From contig NZ_BDAU01000013.1 in assembly GCF_001612615.1 (NCBI RefSeq), forward strand, positions 1 to 64,000: a stretch of DNA of 64,000 nucleotides. Direction: 5' to 3'. The notes beneath the pieces are model-generated. The model did no database searches. It saw nothing but the letters and a program-made list of their open reading frames with translations, and had not been told where the DNA came from. Below are positions 1-10,094 of this stretch, one piece after another. The DNA is from Nocardia amikacinitolerans NBRC 108937 (GTDB taxonomy: Bacteria > Actinomycetota > Actinomycetes > Mycobacteriales > Mycobacteriaceae). Every line of letters starts with the position of its first letter. Positions within the stretch are counted from its first letter, which is position 1. A program made the position numbers and the translations under genes.

Positions 1-1
1 G

Positions 2-595
2 GCAGCCCAGGTGGCGCCGGTGGGTGGTTCGGCGGCCGAGATCGCGTCGGTGGGTGGTTCGGCGGCCGAGATCGCGTCGGTGGCTGGCTCGGTGGCGGAG
101 ATCGCGCCGATGGACGGCTACCACCTGTCCAACGCGCGGCTCCGCGCGACGGGCGACCTGGCCCGCAAGGGCGAACCCGGCACCTTCGACGTCGCGGGTT
201 TCGTCGCGAACCTGCGCCGTCTGCGCGAGACCCCACGCGGGACGCCGGTGCCGTGGCCGACGTTCGACCGGGAGCTCGACGAGCCGACGCCCGCTGGCGT
301 GGTCTTCGCCGACCAGTTCGTCGCCATCACCGAGGGCAACTACCTACTGCTCGGCGCCGACGGCTGGTCCGCGGTCCGCCAGGAACTCGACGAGTGCTGG
401 TACCTCGACGCCGACCGCGACGTGCTGGCACAGCGCCTGCTGGAACGGCACCTGCGCGGCGGGAAGTCTGCCGAAGCGGCCCGGATCAAGGTGATGGACA
501 GCGACCTGCGCAACGCAGACCTCGTGCACGCGACACGCGAGCGCGCGGACCTCGTGCTGCGCGAGCGGGACGGGCATTACTTCGTCGTAAGTTGA
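2..595 (+). CDS. Nucleoside/nucleotide kinase family protein, 5'-truncated by the window edge
   Basis: The reading frame is open to the left edge, so the N-terminus with the Walker A loop lies outside the window. What remains fits the uridine-kinase-like P-loop family in bacteria: the substrate-site motif PMDGYHLSN, an Asp-rich FDRELDEP stretch, VAITEGNYLLL (Walker B/lid region), a WYLDAD strand, then an Arg-rich lid and a D-x-RNADLV segment near the C-terminus. Such enzymes phosphorylate small nucleoside- or sugar-like substrates; the substrate cannot be read here. Odd feature: directly before PMDGYH the protein carries three consecutive 10-residue units, VGGSAAEIAS twice and a diverged third, from a 30-bp DNA tandem repeat. 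The family assignment is fairly secure, the specificity open. Confidence 0.75.
   Translation, partial: AAQVAPVGGSAAEIASVGGSAAEIASVAGSVAEIAPMDGYHLSNARLRATGDLARKGEPGTFDVAGFVANLRRLRETPRGTPVPWPTFDRELDEPTPAGVVFADQFVAITEGNYLLLGADGWSAVRQELDECWYLDADRDVLAQRLLERHLRGGKSAEAARIKVMDSDLRNADLVHATRERADLVLRERDGHYFVVS
21..110 (+). repeat. Three in-frame 30-bp tandem repeats inside the kinase gene
   Basis: Units 21-50 and 51-80 are identical over 30 bp; unit 81-110 matches with a handful of changes. Because 30 is a multiple of three the frame is kept and the protein gains VGGSAAEIAS-type decapeptides next to the substrate-binding loop. Confidence 0.9.
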
Positions 596-784
596 GCGAG
601 CTCGATCCGATCGCCCGGTCCGGCACCGATGCCGGTGTATCCGAAGCTCCGGCTGCCGCTACCGAACGGCTCGACGCCCGACGAGACGGAATCGACTCGC
701 GTCCGGCGTCCCCTTCGGCAAAGTCCCGCGAATCGCCCGGCGTGGGTGCGGCGTCGACCATCCCACCGCGCCGATCATGGACCC

Positions 785-1408
785 ATGACGGACTCGCGCC
801 GGTTTTCGGGAGCCATCCACGTGCTGCGCAACGTCGCCGCGCTGGTGTGCGCGCTCCTGTTCTTCTACGGCGTCCCGATGGAGTGGGACCTGAGCGACGA
901 CTGGTCGGGCCAGTGGCTCGGCCTCGCTGCTTTCCTCGCCGGAGTCGGCGGGCTCATCTGGCTGGCCACCCGCCGGGTGCGTCGCTACCTGCGCGAGCCG
1001 CGCGCGACGGGCGGCCGCGTCGACGGTCTACTCCTGATGTTGTGCGTGGTCGTGATGTTCTTCGCGATCTATTACTACCGCCTCGCCGTCCAGTACCCCG
1101 GCGAGTTCGAGGGCTTGGTGACCCGCACCGACGCGCTCTACTACACCATCGTCACGCTGGGCACGGTCGGCTATGGCGATATCCACGCGATCGGTCAGAC
1201 CGCGCGCATCGCGACGATGGTGCAAATCGTCTTCGACCTCGTGGTCATCGGCAGCCTGCTGGCCATCGTCAGCTCGGGAGTCACTCACCGGCTCGAGACA
1301 GCCGCGCGCCACGCCCAAGTCGCCGAGCCGGAGAAGGCCCCGCCGCGCGAGCACGGCACGGATGACACGCGAAATCCCCGGCCGCAGAACCCGACCGGGG
1401 ATCGCTGA
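785..1408 (+). CDS. Potassium-channel family membrane protein (TVGYGD selectivity filter)
   Basis: This 207-residue membrane protein has hydrophobic segments near residues 11-30, 43-61 and 79-98, a pore loop ending in TLGTVGYGD (about 124-132), and a last transmembrane helix near 141-163. TVGYGD is the classical K+ selectivity filter, so the protein is probably a small tetrameric K+ channel of the Ion_trans_2 type. The short, charged C-terminal tail has no recognisable RCK or nucleotide-binding domain. I chose ATG 785 because the hydrophobic protein begins right after it; an upstream in-frame start at 629 would add an Arg/Pro-rich stretch with no membrane character. It converges on pgi with a six-base gap. 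Confidence 0.85.
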   Translation: MTDSRRFSGAIHVLRNVAALVCALLFFYGVPMEWDLSDDWSGQWLGLAAFLAGVGGLIWLATRRVRRYLREPRATGGRVDGLLLMLCVVVMFFAIYYYRLAVQYPGEFEGLVTRTDALYYTIVTLGTVGYGDIHAIGQTARIATMVQIVFDLVVIGSLLAIVSSGVTHRLETAARHAQVAEPEKAPPREHGTDDTRNPRPQNPTGDR

Positions 1409-1414
1409 GCGCCC

Positions 1415-3052
<1,638 letters not shown>

Positions 3053-3209
3053 GTCCGCCGAGGGTACTCACCGTGCCGCGCCGGCGCACGGCTGAGGCGG
3101 GCATTCCGGGTCGCGTCGGCGCCGCACGCCTGGTCGCCTCCGGCGCCCCGCGTGAATTCGCCGGTTCGAGTCCAGCACGGCCCGAGCGGACCGGGCTTAC
3201 GCTGGCGAC

Positions 3210-4664
3210 ATGGTGTCCGAACGCGAACTACTCCAATCCGTACCGACGCAGCTGTGGATCGGCGGGCCCGTCGACGCCGAGGGCGGCGCCACCTTCCCGG
3301 TGCACAATCCCGCGAACGGGGAGGTATTGATCCAGGTCGCCGACGCGAGCCCAGCGGACGCGATGCGCGCGCTCGACGCCGCGGTCGCCGTGCAGGCCGA
3401 ATGGGCGGCGACCCCGGCAAGGGAGCGCGGCGAGATCCTGCGCGCGGTGTTCGAGCAGATCACCGCGCGAGCCGAGGAATTCGCGCTGCTGATGACCCTG
3501 GAGATGGGCAAGGCGCTGCCGGAGAGCCGCAACGAGGTGCGCTACGGCGCCGAGTTCTTCCGGTGGTTCAGCGAGGAGGCGGTGCGGGTGCACGGGCGCT
3601 ACCTGCACGCGCCGTCGGGCACCGGCCGGATCATGGTGCACAAGCAGCCGGTCGGTCCCTGTCTCGCCATCACACCGTGGAACTTCCCGCTGGCCATGGG
3701 CACCCGCAAGATCGGTCCCGCGTTGGCCGCGGGCTGCACCATGATCGTCAAGCCCGCCTCGGAGACGCCGCTGACGATGCTGCTGCTCGCGAAGCTGTGC
3801 CACGAGGCCGGACTGCCCGACGGAGTGCTCTCGGTCATCACCACCAGCCGTTCCAGCGCCGTGACCGGCCCGCTGCTGGAGGATCCGCGACTGCGCAAGC
3901 TCACCTTCACCGGGTCCACCGAGGTGGGCAAGAAGCTGGTGGAAAAGTCCGCGCACGGCCTGCTGCGCACCTCGATGGAACTCGGCGGCAACGCGCCCTT
4001 CGTGGTGTTCGACGACGCCGACATCGACGCGGCGGTGCAGGGCGCGATGCTGGCGAAACTGCGCAACGGCGGGGAAGCGTGCACCGCGGCCAACCGGTTC
4101 CACGTGCAGAACGGCGTGCTCGAGGAGTTCACCGCCAAATTCGCCGAGGCGATGACGAACTCGGTCACCATGGGGCCGGGCACCGATCCCGGGACGACCC
4201 TCGGGCCGCTGATCAACGAGGACCAGCTGACCACCGTCGGCGAGCTCGTCGACGACGCGGTCGCCGCGGGCGCGCGAGTTCGCCTCGGCGGCAAGGCTCC
4301 CGGCGGACCCGGCTGGTTCTACCCGGCCACCATTCTCAGCGACGTGCCGCCGCAGGCCAGGATTCTGCGCGAGGAGGTGTTCGGTCCGGTCGCGCCGATC
4401 GTCGGCTTCGAGACCGAGGACGAGGGCATCGCCGCCGCCAACGACACCGAATTCGGCTTGGTCGCCTACGTCTACACCAAAACGTTGGACCGCGCGCTGC
4501 GGGTGGCCGAGGGCTTGGAATCGGGCATGGTCGGCGTCAACCGTGGCGTCATCTCGGATCCGGCCGCGCCGTTCGGCGGCGTGAAGGCCTCCGGTTTCGG
4601 CCGCGAGGGCGGCACCGAGGGCATCGAGGAGTACCTGTCGACGAAGTACATCGCGCTGACCTAG
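3210..4664 (+). CDS. gabD: NAD(P)-dependent succinate-semialdehyde dehydrogenase family aldehyde dehydrogenase
   Basis: A 484-residue aldehyde dehydrogenase. The cofactor/substrate fold is marked by CLAITPWNFPLAM, the catalytic general base lies in MELGGNAPF (Glu about 257), and the nucleophile in NGGEACTAANRF (Cys about 291). The GabD group oxidises succinate semialdehyde to succinate, feeding the GABA shunt into the TCA cycle. Subfamily choice rests on overall resemblance (PVGPCLAITPWNFP, EVFGPVAPI, PFGGVKASGFGREGG); other short semialdehydes remain possible. It is a single gene with a strong terminator downstream at 4696-4728. Confidence 0.88.
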   Translation: MVSERELLQSVPTQLWIGGPVDAEGGATFPVHNPANGEVLIQVADASPADAMRALDAAVAVQAEWAATPARERGEILRAVFEQITARAEEFALLMTLEMGKALPESRNEVRYGAEFFRWFSEEAVRVHGRYLHAPSGTGRIMVHKQPVGPCLAITPWNFPLAMGTRKIGPALAAGCTMIVKPASETPLTMLLLAKLCHEAGLPDGVLSVITTSRSSAVTGPLLEDPRLRKLTFTGSTEVGKKLVEKSAHGLLRTSMELGGNAPFVVFDDADIDAAVQGAMLAKLRNGGEACTAANRFHVQNGVLEEFTAKFAEAMTNSVTMGPGTDPGTTLGPLINEDQLTTVGELVDDAVAAGARVRLGGKAPGGPGWFYPATILSDVPPQARILREEVFGPVAPIVGFETEDEGIAAANDTEFGLVAYVYTKTLDRALRVAEGLESGMVGVNRGVISDPAAPFGGVKASGFGREGGTEGIEEYLSTKYIALT

Positions 4665-4695
4665 AGATCTGGGAACGCGTGCCATGAAACGCGAG

Positions 4696-4728
4696 AACCG
4701 CCCCGGGGTTTCGACACCCGGGGCGGTT
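4696..4728 (+). terminator. Rho-independent terminator after the aldehyde dehydrogenase
   Basis: A perfect 12-bp stem (4696-4707 with 4717-4728), a 9-nt loop and a run of T follow the stop codon by about 30 nt. It sits between two convergent genes. Confidence 0.85.
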
Positions 4729-4796
4729 TTTGGATGCGGTGTCTCGCGATCACCGCAAGGTTCGCGTGCCGCTCGACGCGGCAGGAGAACGACGGC

Positions 4797-5093
4797 TCAG
4801 TGGCCGAGGCGGCCGCGCCCAAGGCGCAGTAGCAGCATGGCGAGGGTGTGCCCCTCCTGGCCGAGTTCGCTGAAGCGCTCGAGCACCTTCATCTCGCGGC
4901 TGTGCACCAGTCGCGGGCCACCGGAGGCCATCCGAGTCCGTCCGATCAGCCGGGAGATCTCACTGCGTCGCTTGATGGCGGCGAGGATCTCGGCATCGAG
5001 CTGGTCGATCTCCTTGCGGAGCTTGTCGATCTCCGCCTCGGACTGCGGCAGCGCCGCGTCGGACCCGGTGGTCGTGGCAGAAGTGCTCATCAT
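4797..5093 (-). CDS. Chorismate mutase, AroQ type (Rv0948c-like)
   Basis: A 98-residue all-helical chorismate mutase that converts chorismate to prephenate for Phe and Tyr synthesis. EIDQLDAEILAAIKRR is the classical AroQ first helix, followed by SRLIGRTRMASGG and VHSREMKVLERF. The protein ends in LLLRLGRGRLGH. From memory this tail is a hallmark of the short mycobacterial enzyme Rv0948c, which is weak alone and is activated by docking onto DAHP synthase; the same partnership is likely here. Two consecutive Met codons open the frame, the second being an equally possible start. Confidence 0.93.
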   Translation of the reverse strand: MMSTSATTTGSDAALPQSEAEIDKLRKEIDQLDAEILAAIKRRSEISRLIGRTRMASGGPRLVHSREMKVLERFSELGQEGHTLAMLLLRLGRGRLGH

Positions 5094-5473
5094 TCATCTC
5101 CTCGTGTCAGAACGTGGATCGGCTACTGCGCGCGGCGCGTTACCGTCCGGTTCTTTCACCGTGAAACAGACCTGAGGGGCTTCATAGTCCCCCCAGAAGC
5201 GTGTGGTCGGCTACAAGGCTCCGCGAGACCGATATCCGGCGGGTAACCGAATCGGGTGCATCGCGGCAACGCTGACCATGGGGTCAGTCTGCCACGCGGC
5301 CGAACCGATGCAAAACGTCTGATTTTGTGAATCTGCTGAGAACGAGTCGCACAGATTTGCAGGGTCGCGCGCCGCGATGTGTTCACTGAATGTTAGCCGG
5401 TGATCGTCGCGCGGCCGGGACCGCACCCGGGGGCTTCGCCTGTGTCGGTGGCCGCCGGTAGCGTGGATGGGCA
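5094..5473. other. Divergent intergenic region between chorismate mutase and the helicase
   Basis: About 380 bp without a credible gene. It must hold promoters for both flanking genes. I see no clear actinobacterial LexA-type box and no convincing hairpin. Confidence 0.5.
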
Positions 5474-8158
5474 ATGGATATCACGGTGGCTCCTCAGACG
5501 CAGGCCGGTCGGAACCGGCATCAGGACGTGAACCCCGCTCCGCAGCCCGAGGCCCACGCGGGCCGGGCGGCGGGGCCCTCCGGCGCGCCCGGAGTTGGGG
5601 AGTCGCCGCGGTCATCGGGGGAGCTATCCGCCTCGGCGGAGCAGGCTCCGCCGCTCTCTTTGGCGGAACAAGCCCCGCCGCTCTCTTTGGCGGAACAAGC
5701 ACAGCGGCGCGCCGACGAGCAGGCGGAGCGACGCGCCGAGCGGGACAGGCAACGCGCCGAGGAAGCCGAGCGGCTGCTCGACGGGCTCAATCCGCAGCAG
5801 CGGGCCGCGGTCGTGCACACCGGTTCGCCGCTGCTCATCGTCGCGGGCGCGGGCTCGGGCAAGACGGCCGTGCTGACCCGCCGCATCGCCTATCTGCTCG
5901 CCGCTCGCGGCGTGACGCCGGGCCAGATCCTGGCGATCACCTTCACCAACAAGGCTGCCGCCGAAATGCGGGAGCGGGTGATCGGCCTGGTCGGGCCGCG
6001 CGCGAACAACATGTGGGTATCCACGTTCCATTCCAGTTGTGTGCGGATCCTGCGCATGCAGGCGGCGCTGCTGTCCGGCTTGAATTCCAATTTCTCGATC
6101 TACGACGCCGATGATTCCCGGCGGTTGCTGACGATGATCAGCCGCGACTTCGACATCGATACGAAGAAATACTCCGCGCGGCTCTTGGCGACCGCCATCT
6201 CGAATCTGAAGAACGAGTTGATCGGGCCGGAGCAGGCGACCGCGGACGCCGAATCAGACGACACCGAACTGCCCGGTCTGGTGGCCCGTGTCTACACCGA
6301 ATACCAGCGGCGGCTGCGCGCGGCCAACGCGCTGGACTTCGACGACCTGATCGGCGAGACGGTCGCGCTGTTGCAGAACCACCCGCAGGTCGCGGAGTAC
6401 TACCGTCGCCGCTTCCGGCACGTGCTCGTCGACGAGTACCAGGACACCAACCACGCGCAGTACGTGCTGGTGCGGGAACTGGTCGGCCATCACACCGGCG
6501 AGGCGGAGCCCGACGAGGACGCCGCGCCGCCGAGCGAACTGTGCGTCGTCGGCGACGCCGACCAATCCATCTACGCCTTCCGCGGCGCGACCATTCGCAA
6601 CATCGAGGAATTCGAGCGCGATTTCCCGGACGCGGAGACCATTCTGCTGGAGCAGAACTACCGCTCCACCCAGCACATTCTGTCGGCGGCGAACGCGGTC
6701 ATCTCGCGCAACGAGAACCGGCGCGACAAGCGACTGTGGACCGACTCCGGCGAGGGCGACCTGATCGTCGGCTACGTGGCCGACAACGAGCACGACGAGG
6801 CCTCGTTCGTCGCACGGGAAATCGACCGGCTGGTCGACCAGGGCGACGCCAACTACAGCGATGTCGCGGTGTTCTACCGCACCAACAACAACTCCCGTGC
6901 GCTGGAAGAGATCTTCATCCGGATGGGTCTGCCGTACAAGGTGGTCGGCGGCGTCCGGTTCTACGAGCGCAAGGAAGTTCGCGACATCGTCGCCTACCTG
7001 CGCGTGCTGGAGAACCCCGACGACGCGGTGAGCTTGCGCCGCATCCTGAACACCCCGCGCCGCGGCATCGGCGACCGCGCCGAGGCGTGCGTCGCGGTGC
7101 ACGCCGAACAGCGCGACATCGGTTTCGCCGCGGCACTGCGCGATGCCGCCGACGGCAAGGTCGCGCTGCTGAACACCCGCGCGCAGCGGGCGATCGCCGG
7201 GTTCCTCGATTTGCTAGAGGAGATCAGGGCGGCCGGTGTCCAGGCCGACGCGGACTTCCCGGACGTGGGCAATGTGGTGGAGGCGGTGCTCGATCGCACC
7301 GGGTACCGCGCCGAGCTGGAAGCGTCCGACGACCCGCAGGATGGCGCGCGGCTGGACAACCTGAACGAGTTGGTCAGCGTGGCGCGCGAGTTCAGCTCCG
7401 AGGCGTACAACAACGCGGTCGCGGCCCGCGAGGAGGGCATCGTGCCCGAACTCGGCGAGGGCGAACCGGATCCGGGCTCGCTCGCGGCGTTCTTGGAGCG
7501 CGTCTCGCTGGTCGCCGATACCGACCAGATCCCGGACGAAGGGTCCGGCGTCGTCACGATGATGACGCTGCACACGGCCAAGGGCCTGGAGTTCCCGGTG
7601 GTCTTCGTGACCGGCTGGGAGGACGGGCAGTTCCCGCACATGCGCGCGCTCGGCGATCCCACCGAACTCGCCGAGGAACGCCGCCTCGCGTACGTCGGCA
7701 TCACCCGAGCCCGGCAACGGCTCTACCTGACCCGCGCGGTGGTCCGCTCCGGCTGGGGTCAGCCGGTGTCCAACCCGGAGTCGCGCTTCCTCCAGGAGAT
7801 TCCGGGCCACCTCATGGACTGGCGGCGACTTGAACCGTCCCCCGCCTCCCGCGGCATCCGCAGGCGCGGCGACGACGACGGACTGGAACGCGATTGGACC
7901 CGCGGCGACGGCTGGTCCGAGCGACCTGGCGTGCGACCCGACCGCGGCCCGCGCCGCCCGGCGCCCGGCGGAGCGACCCGCAACAACACCAATCTGGTGC
8001 TGGCGGTCGGAGACCGGGTCAGCGACGACAAGTACGGCTTGGGCCGAGTGATCGCCGCGGAAGGCTTCGGCCCGCTGGCCACGGTGACGATCGACTTCGG
8101 TACGGCGGGCAAGATCCGGTTGATCCCGCAGTACAGCCGGACGCTGGTGAAGCTCTGA
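5474..8158 (+). CDS. pcrA: ATP-dependent DNA helicase PcrA/UvrD1
   Basis: Superfamily 1A 3'-5' helicase of 894 residues acting in nucleotide excision repair and removal of proteins from DNA. Motifs in order: AGAGSGKT (about 124-131), TFTNKAAAEM, VDEYQDTN, GDADQSIYAFRGA, EQNYRS, TLHTAKGLEFP and VGITRAR. The last ~50 residues (AVGDRVSDDKYGLGRVI...SRTLVKL) form the Tudor-like tail that in PcrA/UvrD contacts RNA polymerase and Ku. Mycobacterial UvrD1 is roughly 770 residues; the excess is mostly a ~100-residue N-terminal extension rich in Ala, Glu and Arg with an internal 9-residue duplication. The ATG at 5474 is the first start in frame; later starts would trim that extension. Confidence 0.95.
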   Translation: MDITVAPQTQAGRNRHQDVNPAPQPEAHAGRAAGPSGAPGVGESPRSSGELSASAEQAPPLSLAEQAPPLSLAEQAQRRADEQAERRAERDRQRAEEAERLLDGLNPQQRAAVVHTGSPLLIVAGAGSGKTAVLTRRIAYLLAARGVTPGQILAITFTNKAAAEMRERVIGLVGPRANNMWVSTFHSSCVRILRMQAALLSGLNSNFSIYDADDSRRLLTMISRDFDIDTKKYSARLLATAISNLKNELIGPEQATADAESDDTELPGLVARVYTEYQRRLRAANALDFDDLIGETVALLQNHPQVAEYYRRRFRHVLVDEYQDTNHAQYVLVRELVGHHTGEAEPDEDAAPPSELCVVGDADQSIYAFRGATIRNIEEFERDFPDAETILLEQNYRSTQHILSAANAVISRNENRRDKRLWTDSGEGDLIVGYVADNEHDEASFVAREIDRLVDQGDANYSDVAVFYRTNNNSRALEEIFIRMGLPYKVVGGVRFYERKEVRDIVAYLRVLENPDDAVSLRRILNTPRRGIGDRAEACVAVHAEQRDIGFAAALRDAADGKVALLNTRAQRAIAGFLDLLEEIRAAGVQADADFPDVGNVVEAVLDRTGYRAELEASDDPQDGARLDNLNELVSVAREFSSEAYNNAVAAREEGIVPELGEGEPDPGSLAAFLERVSLVADTDQIPDEGSGVVTMMTLHTAKGLEFPVVFVTGWEDGQFPHMRALGDPTELAEERRLAYVGITRARQRLYLTRAVVRSGWGQPVSNPESRFLQEIPGHLMDWRRLEPSPASRGIRRRGDDDGLERDWTRGDGWSERPGVRPDRGPRRPAPGGATRNNTNLVLAVGDRVSDDKYGLGRVIAAEGFGPLATVTIDFGTAGKIRLIPQYSRTLVKL
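5645..5698 (+). repeat. 27-bp tandem duplication in the pcrA N-terminal extension
   Basis: Positions 5645-5671 and 5672-5698 differ at one base and encode APPLSLAEQ twice. The duplication is in frame and lies before the helicase core. Confidence 0.9.
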
Positions 8159-8617
8159 GCGTGCCGGTGCCGGTCTGCCACGCTGGTCCGCGGAGGTAGG
8201 CGGGTAGCGCTGTGGGCGCTGTTCGTCGATGATTGCGGCGGGGCCAAGGGGTGGTCGCCTGGCGCTGTCCGTCGATTGCTGTGCCGGGCCCATGCGGAGG
8301 TCGGTGGGAGCTGCGGGACTGAGTCTGTCGATGGCGGCGCGCGGGCCGAGCCGGGGTGACGTGGGCGGGCGGCCGCGTGTCGGTGAAGTCTGGTGGTGTT
8401 GGCTCGCGGAGCTGATCCGGTGGCCTCGCGGAGCTGATCCGGTGGCGAGGCAGGCGGCTGGGGCACAGTCTGTCGATGGCGGCGCGCGTGCGGCGAACCA
8501 AAGGCCGCGGTGAGTGTCGGCCAGAGTCTCATGGCGGCTACGGGCATGGCCGAAGTGACATTCGGAGGTACCTTTTGCCCCTGCCGACCTCGCGGCGAAC
8601 CCGGTAGCGTCCGGCGG
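8159..8617. repeat. Gene-free region with degenerate GC-rich repeats
   Basis: About 460 bp without a credible gene. It holds a perfect 22-bp tandem duplication (8403-8424 and 8425-8446) and a 22-bp direct repeat (8322-8343 and 8467-8488) containing TCTGTCGATGGCGGCGCGCG. Related, more diverged copies of the CTGTCGAT core occur near 8220 and 8265. Confidence 0.7.
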
Positions 8618-9043
8618 ATGGAGACCGTCGCGCAACATCTGGTGTGGTTCCTGCCCATGCTGTGGCTCGGCATGGTGCTGGCCATCTCGTTCCTCGAAGC
8701 GCCACTGAAGTTCCGTGCGCCGGGGGTGACCCTGCCGCTGGGGTTGGGTATCGGGCGGATCGTGTTCCGCGCGTTGAACATCGCGGAGGCGGTGCTCGCG
8801 GTGGTGCTGGTGGTGAGCGCGGCGGTGCTCGGGCGGGGCGCGGGGACGTGGGTGTGGTTGGGAATCGCGGTCGGGGTTCTGGCCGTGCAGATTCTGGTGG
8901 TTCGGCCGCCTTTGACTCGCAGATCCGATCGAGTGCTCGCGGGGGAGGAGTTGCCGCGATCGCATGCGCATTACTGGTACATCGGGCTGGAGGTCGTGAA
9001 GGTGGTCGCGTTGGTGGGCTTGGCGGTGGTCGCAGCGCCGTAG
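8618..9043 (+). CDS. Small integral membrane protein of unknown function
   Basis: A 141-residue protein with four hydrophobic helices (roughly 8-27, 43-66, 75-95 and 120-140) and few charged loops. PLTRRSDRVLAGEELPRSHAHYWYIGLE between helices 3 and 4 is its most distinctive part; the overall look recalls DUF-type four-helix proteins seen widely in actinobacteria. The start at ATG 8618 gives a protein that enters the membrane at once; the longer in-frame start at 8510 would prepend a Cys/Pro-rich stretch. It converges on the SDR gene at 10092-9175. No function can be assigned. Confidence 0.65.
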   Translation: METVAQHLVWFLPMLWLGMVLAISFLEAPLKFRAPGVTLPLGLGIGRIVFRALNIAEAVLAVVLVVSAAVLGRGAGTWVWLGIAVGVLAVQILVVRPPLTRRSDRVLAGEELPRSHAHYWYIGLEVVKVVALVGLAVVAAP

Positions 9044-9069
9044 GTCGTCGTTGCGTGTCCAGGGGGCTT

Positions 9070-9163
9070 CCACCATTTGGCTACAGTCGATAGAGAAATG
9101 GATTCGACGGTAGTCGAATGGTGGTTAGTTGATCTTGGTTAGCCGCCATTTGACTACCGTCGA
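9070..9163. repeat. Three copies of a ~20-bp element, two forming a large hairpin
   Basis: The element CCATTTGRCTACHGTCGA occurs at 9070-9090, inverted at 9104-9124 (about 18 of 21 bases pair) and again direct at 9142-9163. All lie between two convergent stop codons. The first pair could form a transcription-ending stem although no T-run follows. Confidence 0.7.
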
Positions 9164-9174
9164 TTTTGGGTAAG

Positions 9175-10092
9175 TCAGTGCGGCAGCAGGGATTTGAGCG
9201 CGTCGTCCAAGCGGGGGTAGCGGAATTGAAAGCCGGCCGGTTTCAATACAGCTGATGTGGCGTGCCTGCCCGTCAAGCCCAATGCCGCATCCGATCGCAA
9301 CAGCACAGCGCCGAGCTTCAGTACCAACTCCGGTGTCGGCGGCGCGGGAGGGCGATGCAGGTGGCGTCGAAGCGATGCCATCAACTCTCGGTTTCGCACC
9401 GGAGAATCGGTGGCCGCCACCAGGATTCCGTCCGGCAGGGTGAACGAGGGGTCCAGTCCGAGCGCGGCGCGGACGATGGCCAGCCAGTCCTCGATGTGAA
9501 TCCAGCTGAACCACTGGTCGCCCGATCCGACTCGGCCTCCGAGGCCCGCCTTGGTCAACTGGCAGAGCCGCCGTAGCGCGGGGGCGTCCGGGTCGAGCAC
9601 GATGGACGTGCGGAGGATGGTGTGGTGCGTGGTGTTCGCACCGGCGAACGCGCGCTCCCACGGTTCCGCCACCCCGGTCATCTGCGGCAGGCCGATCGGC
9701 AGCGGAGTCGTTTCGTCGCAACGGATTTCGCCCGCGTCCGACCAGATCGCGGTGGTGCTCGCCTGTACCCAGTAATCGACCGGCGCGGGCAACGCGGCGG
9801 CTGCTGCCACCAATGCGCTGGTGGGATCGACTCGGCTGCTGCGCAATTCGGCGATATTGCGTTCGGTGGGTCGGCAGTCCACCAGCTTGCCCGCCAGGTT
9901 GACGATCGCGGTCGGCCCCGGATTACGCAGTGCCGCAACCCATTCCCCGACCGACTTGCCGTCCCACTCGACCTGGTCGAACGGCAGCGTGGGATCGCGG
10001 CGGCGGGTCAGAATGGTGACCCGTTGGCCGCGGCAGGCGAGGTCGGCCGCGAGCTGCCTGCCGAGCGCGCCGGTGCCGCCCGCGATCACCAC
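9175..10092 (-). CDS. TIGR01777 family NAD(P)-binding epimerase
   Basis: A 305-residue short-chain dehydrogenase/reductase-like protein. The N-terminus GGTGALGRQLAADL is the dinucleotide-binding loop; NLAGKLVDCRPTERN resembles the NLAG segment typical of the TIGR01777 (YfcH/SulA) group, and the C-terminus ending in FQFRYPRLDDALKSLL matches the DUF1731 tail. Substrates of these proteins are unknown. The start is GTG at 10092, two bases after the stop of the upstream SRPBCC gene, so the two are co-transcribed. A second TIGR01777 member is present at 20772-21659. Confidence 0.85.
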   Translation of the reverse strand: MVIAGGTGALGRQLAADLACRGQRVTILTRRRDPTLPFDQVEWDGKSVGEWVAALRNPGPTAIVNLAGKLVDCRPTERNIAELRSSRVDPTSALVAAAAALPAPVDYWVQASTTAIWSDAGEIRCDETTPLPIGLPQMTGVAEPWERAFAGANTTHHTILRTSIVLDPDAPALRRLCQLTKAGLGGRVGSGDQWFSWIHIEDWLAIVRAALGLDPSFTLPDGILVAATDSPVRNRELMASLRRHLHRPPAPPTPELVLKLGAVLLRSDAALGLTGRHATSAVLKPAGFQFRYPRLDDALKSLLPH

Positions 10093-10094
10093 CG

